Under the pieces are notes generated by a model. The model was not told the origin of the DNA and did not search any database. It saw only the letters and a program-made list of their open reading frames with translations. A stretch of DNA of 64,000 nt. Origin: an uncultured Bacteroidales bacterium (GTDB taxonomy: Bacteria; Bacteroidota; Bacteroidia; Bacteroidales; Paludibacteraceae). The stretch lies in the NCBI GenBank assembly GCA_946186915.1, contig CAMHOY010000001.1, positions 153,008-217,007 on the forward strand, read 5' to 3'. Of this stretch, positions 8,761-14,523 are shown piece after piece; the stretch's first letter is position 1, and the number at the start of each line of letters is the position of its first letter. The position numbers and the translations under genes are program-made.

Positions 8761-10242
8761 TTATTTAATGATTCTTCCTAATACATCATATACGTGCTCA
8801 CCGCGACGGATCAGCAGTTTTCCGTCTTCGACGAATTTCTCGCCCCTCAATGCTCCGCTTACGTTCTCCACATCCTGCGATTTCTTCGCGATAAACACCG
8901 TATATTCTGCGGCACTACCGCCCTCTATCGCCAATTCGTATCCTTCTGGCACTTCTTTAGAACGATTCACACCCATGCGCAAAATCACACTGCCGCGGTG
9001 ACCTTGTATCGTAGCCTCGTAGGTATTACTCGTCTGGTCTGCCGATTCCGACATCGTCGACTCCGAATGAATACCGGCTGCTTTACGCACTGCTATCAGC
9101 GCACTAATCTCGTCTTTGCAAACAACCCAATGGGGGTAGAATACACACGGAATACCCGGCAACAATAAGATATATGCATTCGCCTGCAGAATCTTGCGCT
9201 TGTTCGATGCGTTCGTAATATCAACTCCGTAACCTATAAACTCTGCGCCCTTGTTATCGCTCCGCTCGAACGTGTCGTGGTTATCAATAAATGTCACCGC
9301 ATAACGGCTCAAGCCTTGATAACGGAATGAATTGGTATGATTGGTCAACAACCGATAGTTCGGATATTTCAACGCATTATTTACTTTAGACCGCTGCGCA
9401 AAATCAAATACCATCGTGTTATAACCCGTTGCCTTCAGGTGGCTCACCTGGTTCGCCACATCGTCCATCCAATATTCCGACACCGATAAATATGGTTGGG
9501 ACGCCTCATTATATTGCCCGAGATACGCACCCTTGAAACCACGCGTCATGTCATATCGGAAACCATCATACTTCATCACGTTCTTCATCCATTTCACATA
9601 CGCCTTCGACCATTCCTGTACATAACTATTCGTATGATCCAAATCACGCGCTCCTTCAAAATTGGTACCCGAATCATTCGCTCCCGTCGCAGCGCCCTTG
9701 CAACTGCCGGCACTACCATCGCTATTCACCTCGTCATTCTTGCAGATATGCGCACTCGTCAACTGATACGAACCGTATGCTCCGAAGTTATCCGCATAAA
9801 ACGTACACCAACTATTGCTGTTGCCATGGTGATTAATCACAATATCTGCAATCACTTTCGTACCACCACGATGCATCGTCGCAATAAACTTCTCTAACGT
9901 GGATCCTTGCCCCCAAGCGCTGGTCTGATTGGTGAAGTTCTTCGGAATATAACCTACGCCTCCGGCGTTCGCATCTTCTCCGTTGCCTCCAAAAGCACTC
10001 GGCGGAAGCCATATCAAATCAAAATTATTGCAAATAGCAATAGAGTCTTTACGCAAATCGACCCATTTGGTACGGCCGTACTTGGAATCGGTACTCGTCT
10101 GGGTCTTATAGCTATCCCAATAGAACGCCTGTAACATCACATCCTCACTCTCCGCAGGAACACCTATGTTCTCCGCACGCAGCGCACTCGCGCCTGCGAA
10201 CACTAAAAGTATGGAGAAAATACTCAATAGAATCTTTTTCAT
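8761..10242 (-). CDS. Secreted GH13 alpha-amylase without binding module, 493 aa
   Basis: First gene of the amylase operon. A signal peptide (to ALRAEN) leads directly into the GH13 domain beginning EDVMLQAFYWDSY, with no N-terminal binding module. Motifs: ADIVINHHG (about 135), GFRYDMTRG (nucleophile about 229), VSEYWMDD (acid Glu about 254), IDNHDT (about 321). The tail LLIRRGEHVYDVLGRIIK is the shared putative secretion tail. The barrel is clearly homologous to those of the 601- and 728-aa enzymes (YYPHWV-type C domain, IHSES motif). The start is supported by a standard Bacteroidetes promoter about 40 bp upstream. Confidence 0.93.
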   Translation of the reverse strand: MKKILLSIFSILLVFAGASALRAENIGVPAESEDVMLQAFYWDSYKTQTSTDSKYGRTKWVDLRKDSIAICNNFDLIWLPPSAFGGNGEDANAGGVGYIPKNFTNQTSAWGQGSTLEKFIATMHRGGTKVIADIVINHHGNSNSWCTFYADNFGAYGSYQLTSAHICKNDEVNSDGSAGSCKGAATGANDSGTNFEGARDLDHTNSYVQEWSKAYVKWMKNVMKYDGFRYDMTRGFKGAYLGQYNEASQPYLSVSEYWMDDVANQVSHLKATGYNTMVFDFAQRSKVNNALKYPNYRLLTNHTNSFRYQGLSRYAVTFIDNHDTFERSDNKGAEFIGYGVDITNASNKRKILQANAYILLLPGIPCVFYPHWVVCKDEISALIAVRKAAGIHSESTMSESADQTSNTYEATIQGHRGSVILRMGVNRSKEVPEGYELAIEGGSAAEYTVFIAKKSQDVENVSGALRGEKFVEDGKLLIRRGEHVYDVLGRIIK

Positions 10243-10278
10243 GGTTCAATAATTTTAAGTTAAGAACTTAATCGACTG

Positions 10279-10309
10279 CAAAGGTACAATTTTTTTCGCA
10301 CATATGCAA
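10279..10309 (-). promoter_or_regulatory. Promoter of the amylase operon
   Basis: On the minus strand the -7 box TACCTTTG (10279-10286) is preceded by TTGC (10306-10309) at about 20 bp, the Bacteroidetes sigma spacing. It lies about 37 bp upstream of the first amylase ATG and could drive all seven genes down to position 41, because no gap in that set exceeds 37 bp. Confidence 0.75.
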
Positions 10310-10325
10310 GCGTGCAAGCATTTTT

Positions 10326-11156
10326 TTACAAAATTTGTTCAATTTTTCGTATTATCACTTTATTTTCGCGTACTTTGAACGTCACTCTCCACCCCGCATA
10401 ATCCATCTTGTACTCCCGTTCCGGATCATCTTGATAACCCGGCCTCGGGTCTTGACGCAAAATATACTCCACTTCATCCACCCATTGTCGGTCCGTTTTC
10501 GGTCCATTCTCGGTCCATTGTCGGTCCGTTTTCGAGAGATAATCAGGAGAATACATCCCCCAATCGACTTCCAAATGGTAGTTTTTTGTCTCTTCCGCAA
10601 AACCATTCCTCGCATCCGGATGGCTGTCGCTGAAACTCAGATACGGCTTAATATCGTATATCGGCGTCCCGTCCAGTACATCCGCCCCTGACACCAGTAA
10701 TTCCCACCTTACCCCCTTCCCTTCAGGGAGGGGACGGGGGTAGGCTTTTAGAAGCCTCACGCTGCTCAAGCCTATCGGATTCGGACGAAATGGGCTTCGC
10801 GTGGCAAACACCCCCATCCGCTTGTTTCCTCCCAACCGCGGCGGACGCACGGTCGGACTCCAACTAATCGTACAGGGGTCCCCGAAAATTTCTAATTTTT
10901 GGGGAGAGCGGAGCGCCTGAGGACCTTCCGTTAAAACGGAGTTTTGGCGCGTGTCCGAAGGATGCGAACGCGAAGAAAATCCCCACAATATCCAAAGATG
11001 CGAGTAACCTTCGATTCCCCGCAGCGCCTCGCGCATAGAAAATTCCGGTTCAAAAACAATCCTCGTCAGAATAGGACTTTCCTCCCTGCTCTGACGCGGG
11101 ATACCAAACTTATCCGTGTGCCCGTTCCGGGCGTATGCAATCACTTTTAATGTCAT
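10326..11156 (-). CDS. trmO: tRNA t6A37 N6-methyltransferase TrmO, with in-frame repeat insertions
   Basis: TrmO (YaeB/TsaA family) methylates N6-threonylcarbamoyl-adenosine 37 of tRNA using S-adenosylmethionine. The family core is intact: PTVRPPRLGGNKRMGVFATRSPFRPNPIGLS and DVLDGTPIYDIKPYL. Unlike normal TrmO, the chain between LWILWGFS and WSPTVRPP carries about 35 extra residues (SRSHPSDTRQNSVLTEGPQ and onward). These are encoded by a dispersed hairpin element also present next to the tRNA gene and near 59.1 kb. A second insertion, YPRPLPEGKG, is a short GC palindrome. The C-terminal part contains duplicated WTENGPKTDRQW, again an in-frame direct repeat. The reading frame survives all three insertions, so the protein is probably made; activity is not certain. 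Confidence 0.88.
   Translation of the reverse strand: MTLKVIAYARNGHTDKFGIPRQSREESPILTRIVFEPEFSMREALRGIEGYSHLWILWGFSSRSHPSDTRQNSVLTEGPQALRSPQKLEIFGDPCTISWSPTVRPPRLGGNKRMGVFATRSPFRPNPIGLSSVRLLKAYPRPLPEGKGVRWELLVSGADVLDGTPIYDIKPYLSFSDSHPDARNGFAEETKNYHLEVDWGMYSPDYLSKTDRQWTENGPKTDRQWVDEVEYILRQDPRPGYQDDPEREYKMDYAGWRVTFKVRENKVIIRKIEQIL
10712..10747. repeat. In-frame GC palindrome inside trmO
   Basis: Palindrome CCCTTCCCTTCAGGGAGGGG followed by a GGGGGTAGGCT tail, antisense to trmO. It encodes YPRPLPEGKG. The same unit recurs in the genes at 17188, 18603 (four copies) and 59428. Confidence 0.85.
10872..10985. repeat. GGGGTCCCCG hairpin element, copy A (inside trmO)
   Basis: Begins GGGGTCCCCG, then a hairpin AAAATT-TCT-AATTTT, then TGGGGAGAGCG, a spacer and a second hairpin around AAAACGGAGTTTT, ending near GATGCGAACG. 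Copy B (11468-11568) has the same conserved blocks but a different inner stem (CAGATT-TT-AATCTG), so the stem is kept by compensating changes. Copy A is translated antisense as about 35 extra residues in TrmO. Confidence 0.8.
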
Positions 11157-11175
11157 GACCGTTCTTTTTCAACTG

Positions 11176-11207
11176 CAAAATTACAAAAAACATATCGAAA
11201 ATACAAA
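11176..11207 (-). promoter_or_regulatory. Promoter of trmO
   Basis: Minus-strand -7 box TAATTTTG (11176-11183) and -33 TTTG (11204-11207), 20 bp apart, about 20 bp before the trmO ATG. Confidence 0.7.
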
Positions 11208-11232
11208 TTTTTTACAAAAAAACACAAAAAAA

Positions 11233-11264
11233 TTTGGTCAATTCAAAAAAAAGCAGTACTTTTG
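11233..11264 (+). promoter_or_regulatory. Promoter of tRNA-Phe
   Basis: -33 TTTGG (11233-11237) and -7 TACTTTTG (11257-11264), about 65 bp upstream of the tRNA. Divergent from the trmO promoter. Confidence 0.7.
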
Positions 11265-11329
11265 CATCCGCTTTCGTTCAAAACGAGAGTTTTTCGCTCC
11301 GGCAACCGTTCGATGGTTGCGCATCGCGA

Positions 11330-11402
11330 GGTGCCATAGCTCAGTTGGTAGAGCAAAGGACTGAAAATCCTTGTGTCACTGGTTCGATTCCCGTTGGCAC
11401 CA
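11330..11402 (+). tRNA. tRNA-Phe (GAA)
   Basis: Cloverleaf of 73 nt. Acceptor GGTGCCA pairs with TGGCACC (discriminator A), the D-arm contains AGCTCAGTTGGTAGAGC, the anticodon arm AGGACTGAAAATCCT has anticodon GAA, and the T-loop is GGTTCGATTCC. CCA is not encoded (ACA follows). The 3' part is duplicated downstream at 11569. Confidence 0.96.
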
Positions 11403-11460
11403 CAAGAAAAACGACTCCATTTGGGGTCGTTTTTTTTGTGCGTGTCCCGGTTCGAACCAC
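11386..11460 (+). repeat. 75-bp direct repeat starting in the tRNA T-arm, copy 1
   Basis: Runs from GATTCCCGTTGGCACCAC in the tRNA through its terminator to CGGTTCGAACCAC. It is repeated almost exactly (one T shorter, one C-to-T change) at 11569-11642. The unit ends in a second T-arm-like sequence (GGTTCGAACC), so it may be left over from collapsed tandem tRNA genes or be an attachment-site duplication. Confidence 0.85.
11406..11437 (+). terminator. Rho-independent terminator after tRNA-Phe
   Basis: Stem ACGACTCC/GGGGTCGT with loop ATTT, followed by eight T. Directly after the tRNA 3' end. Confidence 0.85.
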
Positions 11461-11467
11461 CTTTCAT

Positions 11468-11568
11468 TGGGGTCCCCGCAGATTTTAATCTGTGGGGAGA
11501 GCGCAGCTCATCTGAGTAACTACCGTTAAAACGCAGTTTTGACGCGATTACGAAGATGATGCAAGCGA
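11468..11568. repeat. GGGGTCCCCG hairpin element, copy B
   Basis: Lies exactly between the two copies of the tRNA-derived 75-bp repeat. First hairpin CCCCGCAGATT-TT-AATCTGTGGGG, then GAGAGCG, then a second hairpin around AAAACGCAGTTTT, ending GATGATGCAAGCG. Conserved with copy A in trmO and, for the first hairpin, with copy C at 59080-59154. Confidence 0.82.
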
Positions 11569-11642
11569 GATTCCCGTTGGCACCACAAGAAAAACGACTC
11601 CATTTGGGGTTGTTTTTTTGTGCGTGTCCCGGTTCGAACCAC
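11569..11642 (+). repeat. 75-bp direct repeat, copy 2 (truncated tRNA 3' end)
   Basis: Near-exact copy of 11386-11460. It contains only the T-arm and acceptor 3' strand of the tRNA, so it is not a functional tRNA. Confidence 0.85.
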
Positions 11643-11679
11643 AAGAAAAACGACCGCAAGGCCGTTTTTCTTTTTTTTA
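11643..11679 (+). terminator. Rho-independent terminator upstream of porQ
   Basis: Stem AAAAACG-CC/GG-CGTTTTT with loop around GCAA, then a run of eight T. It separates the tRNA transcription unit from the porQ promoter. Confidence 0.8.
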
Positions 11680-11681
11680 TA

Positions 11682-11713
11682 TTTGCATATATGCAAAAAA
11701 AGTCGTACCTTTG
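11682..11713 (+). promoter_or_regulatory. Promoter of porQ-cmk-ispH
   Basis: -33 TTTG (11682-11685) and -7 TACCTTTG (11706-11713), spacing 20 bp, about 40 bp before the porQ start. Confidence 0.75.
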
Positions 11714-11753
11714 CAGCCGGATTTTAATTTGCCGAAGTACGGACTTGTAAAAA

Positions 11754-12884
11754 ATGTCAAGTGAAAGAATACATATAAAAGGGTTGTTAGGACTTATAAT
11801 CCTCCTTTCAACTTTCAACTTTCAACTTTCATCTTGCTATGCTCAGGTGTCGAATGCCGGTCGTTCGGTATTCTCCTTCATGGCTTTGCCCGTCTCTTCG
11901 CGCATCAATGCGCTCGGCGGTTCCAGCGCTTCTCTCAGCGACGGAGACATCGCGCTTGGCATGTGCAACCCTGCCCTACTGCATGCCAACTCGCACCAGA
12001 AGTTACAACTCAACTTCTCCTATTACCTGCCCGGAACGATGTTCGGCTCCGCGCTATACGGACATAACTTCGGACGCTCGCCCATCGAGAAACCGTACGA
12101 AGGAGACGGAGAACCCGACAAACCCAATTATTTTGCGGTCGGCCTCCATTACCTCGACTATGGTCGTATGCGCTATGCAGACGAAAACGGTAACATTACC
12201 GGAGGTACTTTCGGTGCGCGCGATATCCTCATTGATGTCATGTACGCGCGCCAACTCGGCCCGCTCTTCAAAGTCGGAGTGACACTCAAACCCGTTTACT
12301 CCATCTACGAGGCCTACTCTTCCTTCGCTATCGGCGCGGATGTCGGCGCGCACTTCCAGACGCGCGACTCTACCTTCCAGATGGGACTCGTGCTCCAGAA
12401 TATCGGTTGGCAAATCAAAGGTTTCTATTCCGATGAAGGCGGTTCGAATCATGAGATGTTACCGCTCAACCTCCAACTCGGACTCACCTACCGCGTCAAG
12501 CATGCACCGCTGCGTTTCCACATGCAGATTCATAACATGCAGACATGGTATCTCAACTACGAATGGACCAGCCTCGACAAGAGTCCTACTACCGGCGACA
12601 TCGTTCCACACGATATCAAATGGTACGATATGATGTTCCGTCATACCATCTTCGCTATCGAAATAGTACCGAAAAGCGAACGATTCTATATAGCGTTCAG
12701 TTATAACCATCGCCGTCGTGCGGAACTCAACCTCATTGACCAGAAGTCGCTTGCCGGTTTCGCCCTCGGTGCCGGTGTCCGCATCAAACAGGCGCATATC
12801 GATTTCGCCATCAGCCAGATGACCAAATCGAATTTCTCCTACCAGGTGGGGCTAACCCTCGATATTAACGCGCTTCTCAAATAA
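11754..12884 (+). CDS. porQ: Type IX secretion system protein PorQ
   Basis: PorQ is an outer-membrane beta-barrel protein of the Bacteroidetes type IX secretion system, tied to anchoring of cargo at the surface. 376 residues. A signal peptide to CYAQ is followed by the family's start, AGRSVFSFMALPVSSRINALGGSSASLSDGDIALGMCNPALL, then alternating amphipathic strands to the C terminus. The porQ-cmk-ispH order is a known Bacteroidetes neighbourhood. Odd: the signal-peptide coding region contains three CTTTCAA units (11807-11831), giving LLSTFNFQLSS, an in-frame microsatellite inside an essential targeting signal. Its presence implies the window's C-terminal-tail proteins can be type IX cargo. Confidence 0.85.
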   Translation: MSSERIHIKGLLGLIILLSTFNFQLSSCYAQVSNAGRSVFSFMALPVSSRINALGGSSASLSDGDIALGMCNPALLHANSHQKLQLNFSYYLPGTMFGSALYGHNFGRSPIEKPYEGDGEPDKPNYFAVGLHYLDYGRMRYADENGNITGGTFGARDILIDVMYARQLGPLFKVGVTLKPVYSIYEAYSSFAIGADVGAHFQTRDSTFQMGLVLQNIGWQIKGFYSDEGGSNHEMLPLNLQLGLTYRVKHAPLRFHMQIHNMQTWYLNYEWTSLDKSPTTGDIVPHDIKWYDMMFRHTIFAIEIVPKSERFYIAFSYNHRRRAELNLIDQKSLAGFALGAGVRIKQAHIDFAISQMTKSNFSYQVGLTLDINALLK

Positions 12885-12901
12885 ATGAAATAATCGTTCC
12901 T

Positions 12902-13570
12902 ATGGATAAGAAAAAAATCATTGTGGCCATTGACGGCTACTCCTCATGCGGCAAATCTACCATCGCTAAAGCGCTCGCGCGCTATGCCGGTTATACGTAT
13001 GTGGATACCGGTGCCATGTACCGCACCATCGCGCTTTATATGCTTCGTCATGCCATCACCGCAGACGCCGACATCATTGCGACGCTCCCTGCCGTACAAG
13101 TAGGTTTCACGCTCGTTGACGGCGCACAACATGCTACGCTCAACGGAGAAGACGTAGAGCGGTTCATTCGCACCCTCGAAGTGGGCAACCGCGCCAGCCA
13201 GATCTCGCAGATACGCGAAGTGCGGGCATTCCTCGTCGCACAACAACAAGCCATGGGAAAAGCCAAAGGAATCGTCATGGACGGACGAGATATCGGCACG
13301 GTGGTCTTCCCGGATGCGGAACTCAAACTCTTTCTCACCGCTTCGCCGGAAGTGCGCGCACAACGGCGTTTTGATGAACTGGTGACCAAAGGGGAGCATC
13401 CTGATTTTCAAGCCGTTCTGGCCGATGTCAACGACCGCGATTACCGCGACACCCATCGCGCAGAGTCGCCACTCCGTCAAGCCGAAGATGCTATCGTCGT
13501 TGATAACAGCAATCTCACACCCGACGAACAGATGGAAAAAGTCATCGCCCTCTTCAACTCTAAACTCTAA
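12902..13570 (+). CDS. cmk: Cytidylate kinase
   Basis: CMP/dCMP kinase, converting (d)CMP to (d)CDP with ATP. 222 residues, normal length. P-loop DGYSSCGKST, then YVDTGAMYRTIALYML and GRDIGTVVFPDAELKLFLTAS, all family signatures. Lies 17 bp after porQ. Its stop codon falls inside a tandem ACTCTAA heptamer run (13556-13592) that also forms the spacer to ispH, so the last residues NSKL are repeat-encoded. Confidence 0.95.
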   Translation: MDKKKIIVAIDGYSSCGKSTIAKALARYAGYTYVDTGAMYRTIALYMLRHAITADADIIATLPAVQVGFTLVDGAQHATLNGEDVERFIRTLEVGNRASQISQIREVRAFLVAQQQAMGKAKGIVMDGRDIGTVVFPDAELKLFLTASPEVRAQRRFDELVTKGEHPDFQAVLADVNDRDYRDTHRAESPLRQAEDAIVVDNSNLTPDEQMEKVIALFNSKL

Positions 13571-13592
13571 ACTCTAAACTCTAAACTCTAAA
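13556..13592 (+). repeat. Heptamer repeat (ACTCTAA)n at the cmk/ispH junction
   Basis: About five units of the 7-mer AACTCTA span the cmk stop codon and the intergenic gap. Same class as the runs at 17929, 18970, 44391 and 63949. Confidence 0.85.
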
Positions 13593-13594
13593 CC

Positions 13595-14488
13595 ATGTCA
13601 ATTGACATTGACACAAACAGCGGCTTTTGCTTCGGCGTCACACGTGCCATCCAGGCTGCGGAAAGCGAACTGCAGAAAGGTGCGTTGTGTTGTCTTGGTG
13701 ACATCGTACATAACGGACAGGAAGTGAAGCGGTTGGAGTTGTTAGGATTGCAAACCATCGATTACGATGACTTGCGCACACTCCCTGCGCATTCGCGCGT
13801 ACTTCTTCGCGCACACGGCGAACCACCCTCTACCTATTGGATTGCGCAGCAACGCGGCATAGAGATCATCGATGCCACATGCCCGGTCGTCAAAAAACTT
13901 CAGGATCGTATTCGCGCGTGCTATGAGCAGCATCGTAACGACGAGGCCCTTCCGCCGCAGATTATCATCTACGGCCAACCCGGGCACGCGGAAGTGATCG
14001 GACTGCAAGGCCAAACGAATAACACCGCCATCGTCATTGAATCCATTGACCAACTCGACCGTATTGATTTCACACGCCCCATCTATCTCTTCTCGCAAAC
14101 CACCAAATCCGTCGAAGGTTTCCAAGCCCTCGTTGATGAAATCAAATCAGCAATCAGCAATCAGCAATCAGCAATTGTACCGGAGGTACATGATACCATC
14201 TGCCGAAATGTAGCGAATCGCGTGGCACAACTGCAAGATTTCGCGCGGGCAAACGACCTGGTGATCTTTGTCGGAGGGGCCAAGTCCTCTAACGCGCGCG
14301 TACTATATAAAAATTGCGTTGAGGTCAACCCCAACACAATCTTTATTTCTTCCCCCGAAGAAATCACTCATTCACTCATTCACTCATTCACTCATTCATC
14401 CGCCGACCTGAAGGTCGGCATCTGTGGTGCTACCAGCACGCCGCGCTGGCTAATGAAACAGGTCCGTGATAAACTCACGAACCTGTAA
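13595..14488 (+). CDS. ispH: 4-hydroxy-3-methylbut-2-enyl diphosphate reductase
   Basis: Last step of the MEP isoprenoid pathway, a [4Fe-4S] enzyme making IPP and DMAPP from HMBPP. 297 residues. The cluster cysteines are in NSGFCFGV, DATCPVVKK and HDTICRNVANR. The substrate-binding histidines are in HNGQ, RAHGEPP and GHAEV, and the late motif is GGAKSSN. Two repeat insertions are tolerated: a CAGCAAT run (14146-14175) encoding SAISNQQSAIV, and a TCATTCAC run (14366-14400) encoding THSLIHSFTHS, directly followed by the palindrome CCGACCTGAAGGTCGG (encoding ADLKVG). Both lie in surface-loop positions relative to conserved blocks. Confidence 0.95.
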   Translation: MSIDIDTNSGFCFGVTRAIQAAESELQKGALCCLGDIVHNGQEVKRLELLGLQTIDYDDLRTLPAHSRVLLRAHGEPPSTYWIAQQRGIEIIDATCPVVKKLQDRIRACYEQHRNDEALPPQIIIYGQPGHAEVIGLQGQTNNTAIVIESIDQLDRIDFTRPIYLFSQTTKSVEGFQALVDEIKSAISNQQSAIVPEVHDTICRNVANRVAQLQDFARANDLVIFVGGAKSSNARVLYKNCVEVNPNTIFISSPEEITHSLIHSFTHSSADLKVGICGATSTPRWLMKQVRDKLTNL

Positions 14489-14497
14489 CCTCTAACT

Positions 14498-14523
14498 CTC
14501 ATCTTACCGAGGTGAGTTTTTTG
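14498..14523 (+). terminator. Terminator at the ispH/malQ convergence
   Basis: Stem CTCATC/GGTGAG followed by six T. It overlaps the end of malQ, which is convergent with ispH (10-bp gap). Confidence 0.6.

Noticed and set aside
10326..11156. trmO as a pseudogene
   Set aside because: Despite three insertions the frame is open from start to stop and all family core motifs are intact.
11620..11642. Second tRNA near the GGTTCGAACC sequence
   Set aside because: Only a T-arm-like part is present; no acceptor, D-arm or anticodon arm can be folded.
11243..11818. Long open frame on the minus strand over the tRNA region
   Set aside because: It crosses the tRNA, its terminator and two repeats; the peptide is just the translation of the 75-bp duplication (repeated KNNPKWSRFSCGANGN).
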